The translations under genes were made by a program, and so were the position numbers. From Dipteris shenzhenensis (Eukaryota > Polypodiophyta > Polypodiopsida > Gleicheniales), in assembly GCA_047967505.1 (NCBI GenBank), contig CM106539.1: a stretch of 64,000 nt of DNA; one strand, 5' to 3'. This document shows, in pieces, positions 54,111 through 64,000 of the stretch. The notes under the pieces were generated by a model, which worked only from the letters and a program-made list of their open reading frames with translations, did no database searches and was not told where the DNA came from. Position 1 is the stretch's first letter. Each line of letters opens with the position of its first letter.

Positions 54111-56300
54111 CACTAAAGTCTAGGAGCACTGAGGCTAGTGCATGAGTGACACCTGGCGTAAACATGTATAAGGGAGTGCAAACCACTCAAAGAGCCAAAG
54201 AGGTGACACAACTTCTGGTGGGTGTGCCAGTGGAATGAGTTCCCAGATAGGGACGAGAGCTCAACCTTGAAGTATTCATGTTCTTTCTTGAAATGCAAGG
54301 GGGTGGTGTTGTAGACTAAAACAAAATTATATAGGATCTTGAATCCTAGGCATGTTAAGGATGTGGGGAATTTGCAGCCTCTATTAGCCTTCAAATTGAA
54401 GCGTCATCTTGTGCTTTTTGAGAAAAAAAGAAATGGAATAAGATGCGTATCAGACGTTAGAAGAGTGGTGTCAAAATTGATAAGCTTTGGTGCTATGTAT
54501 AGTGGTGGATGATAAGTTTGTGCTAAAACCTACTTGGAATCAGAACTAGGATTAGACTTGAATATTGTTGTCTTTTCGATCTCCTCCCCCAAGCAATAAC
54601 CTTGATACTTCCTTCAAGGGCCATTAGAAATGAACCTTTTCTCCGTGCATACAACCTCTTGTACAGAAGCTTAGCATTTGCTGAATCATCACCTTAAATC
54701 TCCGTTTTGTGTCTAGACCTTTACTAGATTTGCCAGACTCCTTAGCTCTTTGGGGTCGTTGTTTCTTCCAAATCTATATTCATCATTAGTGTGGTAAATA
54801 TAGCTGGACCCATACAATCATATTAGAGTTCTCTTCAAGCTGTAATTATCTTTCATTGCATGCCATAATACCCTTCACATTCAAATGTTAGGTCATCAGG
54901 TACTTGAGATTCCAAAGGTCTCCTTAATCATAAAAGAAATGAGAAACTACAAGTAGCATGTTAATAATTCATGCATGGCTTCAGCTTGTTTCTTTAAGAC
55001 TTCTTTGGAAATTGGTGTTTCTTGGAGTATTACTCATCGTATTGACTTCCTAATACTTTAATGATGCATGTGGGCAAGACCAAAGCCATAAACCTAGCAA
55101 AAATTTAGATTTCCATGAATAGAAACATTGTAGAAATGGAAATATGGGAAACTTCAAATGGGACTTGGCTACAAAATGATTTCCAGCTCCTTTTGAGCCT
55201 AGATATTGATTGACTTGATGTCATTGAGTCTTCCATAATCTGTGCAAATATTCCTTCAAAAGAACAAGAAATAATGGGGGATGTTGCCAAGCATCATAGG
55301 CAACCAAAATTCCTTAAAAGGGATAGATGTCTGAAGCAAAATACCCAAGCAAATCATGGAAATCCTTACCAAACCAAGTCTATGATGATTTATATCCTCT
55401 TTGTATCCTTTTTTGCCAATGCAAAGGAGCCTTATATTCAAAAAGTGCCAATTTGCAATTGGTGATCCTCTTCTTTAGGGGGGGTTTGATACTTCCCTAG
55501 ATTTTGGAATTAACTCACATGATGCAAAATTCAAAACGCCGTGTGGCCACCCATAGTCCCTTGTCATACCTTCCACCACATCAACAATTCGTGAATCTGC
55601 CTATTTGCATGACCATGCTCTTAGGATTACCTTTAGCACTAGCTAGTAAGTGGCAACTCAATAGAATATGGCCAGCTTAAGAACAGGATAAAACTTTTGA
55701 AAAGGGGAGGTCATAAATGATGTGATTATTTAGAGGTATGACAACGTTGCTAATTAGGTGGGCAGTTTTGGGATTTAATTTGTGGCTAGACTGGATGGCA
55801 TTGCCCATTAGGTGGGCAATTTTGAGTTAATCTATGATAGAGAGAATTACGCTCCTTCTTCCTCTCGTCTTGCCTCTCTTCATCCCCAAGATGCCCTTGC
55901 AAGGGCTGGGGATAGTTGTTTGTGCCTCTTGCTCCAACTGCTAATCCTACGAGATGGAATCTTTGGGTAGCTAGCAATTCGAAGGATGCAAGCGATGGGT
56001 GTGTTCCACTTCATCATCAAGCCTCCACTATCACCTCCAAGGTTGAGCCATTTACTCTTTCAAGAAGCTTGGCATCACCCTCATTGAGGTACATAGATTG
56101 CATGTCTTTGCATTTCTGCTAAGTTGCTGCCCTTCTCTACTCTTCCACACTCTTCACCTTTGTCGAACATTGCCTCACCACTGCAACAACTAGCCTTGCT
56201 CCTAGCTTAATGCTCTTCAAGCCGCACTATCTACACAATTATAGAAGAAGCACTGGAGGCCTGACTGTGAGACGTAGTTTATCCATGACATAGTTCCTTT
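54111..56300. other. No gene supported
   Basis: Several 60-90-codon frames on both strands resemble nothing known. A short direct repeat, ATTAGGTGGGCA, lies at about 55753 and 55808. Probably old intergenic repeat DNA. Confidence 0.35.
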
Positions 56301-56369
56301 ATTTGTATGATTGGCATTTATACTGGGTACTACATTACTTAGTTCTTCCTATCAAAGGGTCTTTGAGTT

Positions 56370-56370
<1 letters not shown>

Positions 56371-56416
<46 letters not shown>
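56371..56416 (+). repeat. (CT)n microsatellite
   Basis: Twenty-three consecutive CT units with no interruption. Confidence 0.97.
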
Positions 56417-56420
<4 letters not shown>

Positions 56421-56559
56421 CTATCCTATTCAAGATGCGAAACCCGGAACCACTTCCTAGACCAGGCCCCTCGGCCAAGACTTGGAGAGAGGAGGATCTT
56501 TACCTCTTCTCAATCCACTTTTGGTGAAAACGATCCTGAAGGTTGGCATATATCTTGGG

Positions 56560-56810
56560 CCAATAGTATTACCAGTGGTAATTTTTGTATTACCACCAGT
56601 AATACTAGTATTAATGGTAGTATGTCAATTACCACTGGTAGCAACACAATTCTTGGCGAGAATACTACCACTACCGTGGTAATAATATTACTGGCAGTAT
56701 TGTGTGTACTATCGCTGGTAGGATTGTGTTAAAATACTGGCAGTAGTATTAGTGCTACCACTGGTGAAAGAACACTACCGGCAGTAGTATTGATACTACC
56801 CTTGCTATAT
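56560..56810. repeat. Cluster of ACCAGTGGTA / ACTGGTAGTA palindromic motifs
   Basis: About a dozen variants of TACCACTGGTA, TACCACCAGTAATAC and ACTGGCAGTAGTATT alternate in both orientations over 250 bp. The open plus-strand frame through it is a by-product of the repeats. Confidence 0.75.
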
Positions 56811-57893
56811 ATCTAGTTTATAGGTCAAGGCCACCTAATAGTGCAAAGGCGTGATTGTGCCCATGATTGCATGAAATACACCATCACGACACGTAATCAC
56901 AAGAAAATTCATGTGATTACGTGAATATGCAATCCCAACAAAGAAGATACACGGCTAGGCATGAAGAGTACCTAAGTTAAAGGAATTGTTACATCCAACC
57001 ATGAGAAGTGGAGCGGTCTCAAAACCTTGGTTCAACACCAAAAGGAGGCTGGCACAGAAGCAATTGTCCAATAGGAGCGATCAGCGTAAGGAGAAAGACT
57101 CTTCGGATATGCTACCCCAGGGGTAGAAGTCGACTACTATGCAGAGTCAGAAGGATGGATCAATGGTGTTGGGTCGAGGCAACCCAGAAGATTGGTGGAT
57201 GAAGGTCCATCATGGCAACTATTGATTTCCATTGGACAAAGGGTCGAGTTGGGTCTACAAGTGAGGTTCAATCTTCAAAGGTGGTTGCAATATGGTCCAT
57301 GAAGTAAGTATAAGTGATGATTCCACATGTAGTGTACAACAATATTTCTTACATATGCATCTTCAACTTCCTTTATTGGTGGATAACAAATACTCATCGT
57401 ATAGAAAACAACATTTCTCCTTACTCACATATCATGAGTGGTAGGGTCATAGCATTTATAACCTTTGTAGTTAAATACAAGTATTGTACAAAGCAAATCA
57501 TGATTTAGATAAGTCTATGAACATGTATGCATATAGGTTAGTTGCTAAGTTTATGCATAGACATATAGTTTTGACTATGAGAAGACATTAAGTCTACTTG
57601 CTGAAATGGCACTTGTGATGAAAGCTATCACTCTTGTGGCTACACCACAATGTTGCAAGAAGAGAGATACATGATACAGCTATGCACATCAAGATTGAAG
57701 AGATCCACAACTAATCTTTCTATTTATGTCAACAATTAAGATGAAGGATTTAGGTGAGCTGTGATATTTTCTTTTTTCTATTGTAGAGATCCTAAATGCT
57801 TATGTCTTTTGTTGGTCTAGAGATGGAGTCTCTCTTTGTCTCTTGTCTTGCCAAAATAGCCAAGTCCCCACTTTTATTTAATGGTCCATCCAC
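56811..57893. other. No gene
   Basis: Mixed sequence without a recognisable frame. Around 57010-57230 a purine-rich frame resembles nothing known. Confidence 0.35.
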
Positions 57894-57920
57894 CACACAC
57901 ACACACACACACACACACAC
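57894..57920 (+). repeat. (AC)n microsatellite
   Basis: An uninterrupted AC repeat followed by further CACATGCAC variants to about 57950. Confidence 0.95.
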
Positions 57921-60120
57921 ATGCACGTGCACACATGCACACACATGCACCTATTTTCTATCTGCTCTTTCACTCATCTACCTTTCCCCATATTCCTTCA
58001 CTTTTACTTGCTTTTTTTCTTTCCCTTTCCTTCACAATTTACACCTACCATTTCCCTTTTAGAAGTTATTGGAAATATTTTATTGACCTACTTTACACTT
58101 ACATTTATAATGACAACCCCAAATGCAAGACATCAAGTGTCTCTGACCACACCAACTTACCCTTGCTAGACCATTACCTATTATAAAGCCATTGTGAGAT
58201 CCCCACCTTGTCTTCATATGGAGGTGGTGACATCAAACAATTTGGCTTGGACATGTTGCCTTCTCCTTATAAAGGGAGCTATAGGCTAGGCGATACCTAA
58301 ACAATCACATGAGAGTGGAGCATTTATTTCTCCTCATAAAGGGGGGCTTACAATGTAAAGCTAGCCAGTCTCCACAAACTAACATGAGAGTGGAGTGTAA
58401 ATTTTTCTAAGATGACTCCTAATGATTCTTGTTTATTAGATGACTTCTAATAATTATTGTGATTGGTATGGTATCTCAAACACAATATCATTATCATATT
58501 TAGTAGGCAACTCATTCACTTTCAACTATGTATTCACTTTATTATATAAGGTTCACAATAAGTTTCTTAAAGGAAGGCTCCATATTAGGTCCCAAACATT
58601 ACAGATACCCACTCTCTCTTCATGGATTAATGCCTTCTTCATAGAAGTGAATTATATTTCTCTCTAGCCTCCCTCACACAATCAATCTATTTCAAAACCG
58701 AGTGTCAAGCTAAAAAAATTCATCATCATCTATCTAGATAGGCAGAACCTCAAAAGAGACATCATGAGAAGCTTCTCCAACTAGTGGATGGAGAGATATC
58801 ATTCCCACTCAAAGAGCAAATTGAGATAAAATTAGGGTTTTATCATTGTTGAAACTCCACTATGTGGAACAAGGCATGTTTTCATGGCTTGTTCCTCATT
58901 GTGAATAGTACCTGAACTCATTTCCCAATGCAAATTGAATAGTGAATGCTCATAAAGATTTGTGGAGGAATTGGTTTAGCAATTTGGCATCATATTGAAT
59001 CTTTTATGATGAGAGAGAGAGAGACAGAGAGAGAGAGAGGGGGGGGGGGGAGAATTCACAATGTAGAAGCTTAATCAACTACAACCACATGTTCTACATT
59101 CTATGTATTCTCAAGCTAATTGAGTGCATGTTTTGCTCCTCATATTGTAAAGTCATTTCTCTCAAATTGTCATTCAAGTATATATTTAAGACCATGGTAG
59201 TTTCTTAGCTCAAGTGCCCCTCCAAAGTTTGATATGATTGTGATTATTTTGGGTTATAAGTGATAAGATTTTGCAAAGATGAAGGTTGTTTTACAAATTC
59301 CATTTTTGGTCATGCAAGAATCCCTAGGCTAGAGGATGAATAGAGGCTTTTCAAATTTGTTGATGGTGGATGTTGTCCTTCTCAAAGTGTTGGTTGGTGG
59401 ACTCCCCTTACATTGTGCTAGTTACATTGTGCTAATCCCCTTATTTAGAAAAAAGAATTTATATCCAAATATTTTAGGCTTTTAAAGTTCACCCACCTTG
59501 TAAATCTTTCCCTCAACTTCTCGTTAGTAGCTTGGGTCCAAATGTGCTTCTTTCATGTGGAGTTCTTATTCGTATTTCTTGGGGTGAGTCAATGACTTTT
59601 CTATACTTGAGAGCTTAGTGATTGGTGACCTTGTCTCACTCTCATCATGCTTGTTTTTATGACCCATAGAGACAATGACAATAGAGTCCTTATTATCCTT
59701 GATGATGTGATACAATCATTTATTAAGTAGTCTAGTGTTCACTATCAGGTGTCTCAAATGCCACCATCATAGATGGGCATGCCTCTAGAGTGGTAGATAC
59801 AATCTTGGAGTGCCTTTAGTGATATATGGGACTTGCACTGGGACAAACGGGAATGGGGTAGGAGAAACTCTTTGCATCTTTCTTTTTACTTACAAGAACA
59901 AGGGAGATACATGAAAAAAACTACATCACAATACATAAAAGATAAGAGAATATAGAAGTGTTCTAGTAGCCCTATATACATGGTCCATAGTGTGAACATG
60001 AATAATATATGATTTGGCATACTAAGTATGCCAAAACTCTAGAATGCTAGGGTAGTTGTCAAACATTTCAAGCATTTCAGCCACCAACTGCACCGGTGAC
60101 ATAAAGTGTAAAATGGTGAT
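57921..60120. other. No gene; AT-rich with short repeats
   Basis: A direct repeat containing CACATGAGAGTGGAG lies near 58308 and TAACATGAGAGTGGAG near 58379. A GA tract with a G12 run lies at 59011-59050. No protein-like frame. Confidence 0.4.
59011..59050 (+). repeat. (GA)n followed by G12
   Basis: GAGAGAGAGAGACAGAGAGA passes directly into a run of twelve G. Confidence 0.95.
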
Positions 60121-60249
60121 CTAAGTACCTTATCAACACGAACACTAGTTGGAATGATATCTCAACACTCCCCCTCAACTTTAAGTACATCTTTTACACA
60201 TGAAGTAAGTTGTTAAACTTGTGTAGCTTCTATGTATCCAATGCTTTTG

Positions 60250-60660
60250 TGAAGATATCTACTACTTGATTCTATGTGCTAATGTTATTTAAGACCACAC
60301 CACTTGTGAGAATCATCTCTCTCACAAAATGTATTGGATTTCAATGTGCTTTGTCTAATGATAATATTGGCTATTGCTCATGTTGTCACAAGAAATGACA
60401 ACATGCCTATTTATGGGCTCACCCATATCACCAAGTGGCTTTTAAAACCAAGAGACATCACAAGTTGCCATAATAGTGCCTTGTACTATGCTTATGTGCT
60501 TGATAAAGAAATTGTAGGCTACTTCTTACTATTCCAACTCATAGTAGCACTCCTAAAAGAGAACATGATCCCACTAATAAATCTTTTTTCTAAGAAACTA
60601 CCATCCTCGTTTGTGCACCCATATAGATCCAATCTCATAGAGAAGTTCATAATCAACAAT
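60250..60660 (-). pseudogene. Copia RNase H remnant
   Basis: The minus strand gives, in shifting frames, SFLEKRFISGIMFSFRSATMS (about 60600) and CDNMSN, then TKHIEIQYIL (about 60340), matching copia RNase H. Many stops. Confidence 0.7.
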
Positions 60661-61124
60661 GGAATTTATGTACATGAGTAATTGCACCCAAGGTTTGCTT
60701 CTCAAAAGCATGTATTATTTGACATAAGTCCAACAACATAGCTCAAATATGGCCTAGTAATAGTCATATAGATCGAACTTCCCACCATACACTAGTACAT
60801 TCTCCAAAATCTCACTTTGCAATTTACTCCAAGGGCACTCAAATAGGCATGCATCTTGTCATACCATACTTGGAGTAGCACAGATTCCTGAGAAATCCTA
60901 TTTCAAACACTAGATGGAGACCAAGTATGTGGATTTATGGCTATAGATAGCTTAGGAAATAGTTGACACATTACCAACTAAGCTACACACAAATGTGAAA
61001 AGGTGTGCAAATATCTAATGGCATTAAGGGTTGAGAGGTTCTTAGGGTAACCCTCTCTCAAGTTGCAAGGCCCATTTGAAGGGCTAGATGACCCCACATG
61101 GCTCTGGGACTTGCCAGTGGCGTA

Positions 61125-61331
61125 GTTAGTTGTACAAAAATACGTCACTTCTATCAAATGGTGTGATTGAAGGTTTCCATGGTGATCAACTCAAGTTGGT
61201 TGATTTGGGTTCACAAGGTCAGTAAGCATAGGTTAGTTGTACTAAAATACATCACCTCTATCAAATGGTGTGGTTAAAGGTTTCCATGGTGATCAACTCA
61301 AGTTGGCTAATTTGGGTTAGCAGGCTTAGAT
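61125..61331. repeat. 107-bp tandem duplication
   Basis: GTTAGTTGTAC(A/T)AAAATAC at 61125 recurs at 61232, and both continue through TCTATCAAATGGTGTG and TTTCCATGGTGATCAACTCA. It lies inside the truncated copia element. Confidence 0.9.
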
Positions 61332-61739
61332 TGAACCATCGACCAACCTCACCAAGTGGCTACATAAGGACATATAACCTTTCTCCTCTACTATTTTTGG
61401 CACACCATCAAAGCTTCTTCATGAAGGAACATGACTAGGAGGTGGCTACCATCTATTGTATCGATTTGCAGTAATCGAGTTTTTATTCTCCATATTGTCT
61501 ATTTCTCTCTCTTTTCTATGAAGATCATGTTTTTTGAATGATGCAAAAGATGTATATTCCTACATGGTATTATTGATTTGATGAAATAACTTTAGATCCA
61601 AGCGAAAAAGAACATCTTGCCATTGATCACCTGCCATCCATGTCTCTTGTCCAAAAATCCAATTAAGCTCTTGCCCTTAGCATAGGTAATGCCATAATCC
61701 AAAGTACATATGATTTGTGTCAACACCCGCATTCATGTC

Positions 61740-62480
61740 TTCTAATGGTTCTTGCCACATAGGGGATGCCATACTCCAAAGCACCTATGCTGTATTTCAA
61801 TACCCACATCCTTGCCTTTTAATGGTTCTCTTGGGCCCTTATGGGAAACTTGCTCAACACATGAGCATTTGGTTGTGTGTTGCATGAATAAATAAGACTC
61901 TTCAACAAGCCTTCTATACATAGACTCATCCACCAATGGAGGAGAATCTTCCTGTGAGAGCTTTGCATCAGCCTCCATCTGGGTGCCCATTGCTTTGCAT
62001 TCAAACATTCCAAATGCCTTTAGAATCGCTCTTGATGTGAGGTGAAGATATGACCTAGATGTTGCCAAACCTCATTCCCAAACAAAAATGCATATGGCTA
62101 AGGTCTATCATCTCAAAATCTTTGCTCAACTTCTCCTTCATTTGGGAGATCATATACATCACTCCCTATGATGAAAAGGTCATCAACATAAAGGAAAATC
62201 ACCATATGTTTTCCTTGCTTAACCAAACATAGGAACTTGCATCTAAGAGGCTTTAAAAAAAACCAATACTCACAAAATGCATATCAATTTACTAGTACCA
62301 TGCATGTAGGGCTTGATTTAGCCTCCTATAAAGTACCTTCCTAAGTTTGCAAACTTCACCTGGTGAATCAGGGATCTCAAAACTTGGTGGTTGTTGCATA
62401 CACAACTCTTTCTTGATATTTCCATGCAAAAAGGTAGACTTGACATTGATTTACACGACTAGCCATTCTTCTTACATTGC
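61740..62480 (-). pseudogene. Copia reverse transcriptase, decayed
   Basis: Minus strand: INVKSTFLHGNIKKELCMQQ (about 62450), PGEVCKLRKVLYRRLNQAL (about 62360), HMVIFLYVDDLFIIGSD (about 62205-62155) with the YVDD box intact, then FGMFECKAMGTQMEADAKL (about 62020) and DSPPLVDESMYRRLVEES. The frame breaks near 62250 and 62080. It differs from the RT at 37.4 kb, so it belongs to a different copia family. Confidence 0.88.
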
Positions 62481-62560
62481 TAATGCCCAAAAAATGTGGA
62501 TTCTAGATAATCTAGCTTTTTGAGCAAGGGTATCATGCTTTGAGCATCAGGAACTTATTT

Positions 62561-64000
62561 GGCATCCAAAGGTCCAGGAAGCAGAGGGACGCATGTTAGG
62601 ACAAAAGACACACATTGGTTGAGAACAGTGGGACAATGGCCCGACGAGGTTGTTCAGATCTTGGAGACGGCTTTGTCGTCGCGAGGAGCCAGCTAGGACA
62701 CATGAGCTTTCTCATCTGAGAGGGGCAGGCACCAGGGTGATAGAGATTAAGGTATCGATTTTGGCCTCTTGGTGGGAGGGCCTACGTTTGCCATGAACTC
62801 CACATTGCTAGGATAGGCAATGCTTGAGGACAAGGGTACCCTTAGAGTCTGCTTTTATAGGGATACTCTCCTCTCTTTCCACCATTGCGTCTATAGTGTG
62901 GGACCAGGTAGTCAGCTACATCCAGGTTCAGAGGGTGATGTGGCGAGAGTGTGGGTGACTTGATGAGTAGGCTGACTAGGCAAGGCTTGGCACATTGACT
63001 CTAATACAATTCTCTCAGGATTGGAGGAAGTAGTGTGGTGCCTTTGGCTCTAGGAGGGTCGGCCCCTTAATGATTTGTAGTGGAAACTAGGGGAGTGGTT
63101 CTAGCCAGCGTGCAGGAAAGAGACTTGGATAGAGTGGAGGAGGTGCCTTCCTTCTGTTACATGATGTGCTGGATTCAGTTAGAGGCCGCAGCTTGGACCC
63201 CTTCAAGGGAGCGACACTGGGTAGACTGTACAGCAGGATGTTACCACCAACAAGGAGGTCATCTCACAATTTTGGCCACGTCTCTGAACTAGCCTGAGCC
63301 ACGAAAGATCTCCTACTTTTTCTGGTTGATGGCTCATGGAGGATTGCCCATCAGCCTGCAGCTAGAGCAGATGTGAGTCGATGGCAGATGCTTTTGTTGT
63401 GTAGAGGGAGTGCTGAGATGATTCCTCATTGTATGTGGGGTTGCATAGCTACACAAAGGATCTGACTTGCATCCTTTTGGATAGTGGCCGGTACATAGTG
63501 AATGCAGAAGGCCTTCACTTGGAGGATGGTGGCATGGCTCACAAAGGGTGGGCATGCTTTCTCCATCGACCTAGTGTTGCTAGCTTATAGGATCCATGGC
63601 TAGTAGGTCTCCCAGATAGAGGCCTATGATGTGGTACCGACTTTCATGCTCATTTCTTGCTTTTTCACTAGAGGACATTGTTTGGGAAACAGTGGCCAAC
63701 ATTACCGCCTACTGGAACATTTGGTTGCTCATTGCAGTTAGGTGATGGGGGGATAGATGGTGACTTCAGCGACCACCCTAGTGGCCATTTGGCAAGATAT
63801 TATCTTCATGCTACATGCTACCTGGGAATGTGGCACTCCAAGATCAAGAGGGGTTGCCAAAAGGCAGGACCATTTCTACAAGGCTTGGCCTGCATGGATT
63901 TTTTACACTTTCTCCATGGCCGATATCTTCTAGATGTATAGACCACCTCAATGGCTGTTAGCCCCTATTCTAGAGGCAACCTAGGCAGCAAACCGGTGCC
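62561..64000. other. Unassigned, more GC-rich region
   Basis: The base composition is visibly richer in G and C than the neighbouring AT-rich DNA, and begins where the copia element is cut. A plus-strand frame at 63678-63941 (FGKQWPTLPPTGTFGCSLQ) and short minus-strand frames are protein-like but unrecognised. It may be part of another large element that continues past the window. Confidence 0.35.

Larger units (their letters stand above)
60120..62560 (-). mobile_element. Truncated Ty1/copia element (RT and RNase H only)
   Basis: On the minus strand a polypurine tract GAGGGGGAG (60176-60168) is followed by TGTTGAGATATCATT, an LTR start. RNase H remnants lie at 60280-60640 and RT at 61740-62470. 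Integrase, protease, gag, primer site and 5' LTR are missing; the element appears cut near 62560. About 1 kb of unrelated DNA with a tandem repeat separates RT from RNase H. Confidence 0.8.

Noticed and set aside
57796-58186. Open frames over the AC microsatellite
   Set aside because: Low-complexity translation of the repeat and a pyrimidine-rich flank.
60334-60681. 115-codon plus-strand frame
   Set aside because: It is antisense to copia RNase H remnants on the minus strand.

Overview
The window looks like nuclear DNA from a plant with a large, retrotransposon-rich genome, most likely a leptosporangiate fern. The best lineage clue is the only intact protein-coding gene, a 907-residue E-type PLS pentatricopeptide-repeat (PPR) protein at 32.0-34.8 kb. 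Its near-identical 101-residue modules are the kind I associate with fern and lycophyte PPR families; this assignment is an inference. There are no tRNA, rRNA, CRISPR or bacterial-type features. Nearly everything else is mobile DNA in various states of decay.

Layout. 0.2-7.3 kb (minus strand): a decayed Helentron-type Helitron with three tandem OTU protease domains, a SANT-like stretch, the Rep HUH/two-Tyr nuclease, a Pif1-like helicase and a C-terminal apurinic-type endonuclease. 7.9-10.2 kb (minus): an RPA70-like pseudogene, and upstream of it an unrecognised ORF built from a duplicated ~120-residue domain, probably cargo or accessory genes of the same element. 12.3-17.5 kb (minus): gypsy-type debris with an LTR edge, a zinc-knuckle gag fragment, an older gypsy RT remnant and an unrecognised decayed frame. 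18.1-26.06 kb (minus): a long, dead Ty3/gypsy element with a tRNA-Asp-type primer-binding site at its 5' end and, unusually, a retropepsin-like domain after the integrase instead of before RT. 26.06-29.6 kb: a divergent pair of primer-binding sites and a plus-strand gag-only-looking element. 32.0-34.8 kb (plus): the PPR gene. 36.3-40.9 kb (minus): a nearly complete Ty1/copia element. 41.1-42.9 kb (minus): a small non-autonomous LTR element. 44.4-50.9 kb (plus): CACTA (En/Spm)-like transposase fragments with hairpin-forming tandem repeats. 51-60 kb: AT-rich DNA with tandem duplications and microsatellites. 60.2-62.6 kb (minus): a truncated copia RT/RNase H. 62.6-64 kb: unassigned.

How the parts relate. 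The Helitron proteins form one set: Rep nicks and joins, the helicase unwinds, the RPA-like protein would cover single strands, and the OTU and endonuclease domains are accessory. Each autonomous LTR element carries its own gag-pol. None of these transposons appears active: P-loop loss, FLDN in the gypsy RT, lost catalytic OTU cysteines and in-frame stops are all visible. The PPR protein stands alone and would be expected to act on organellar RNA.
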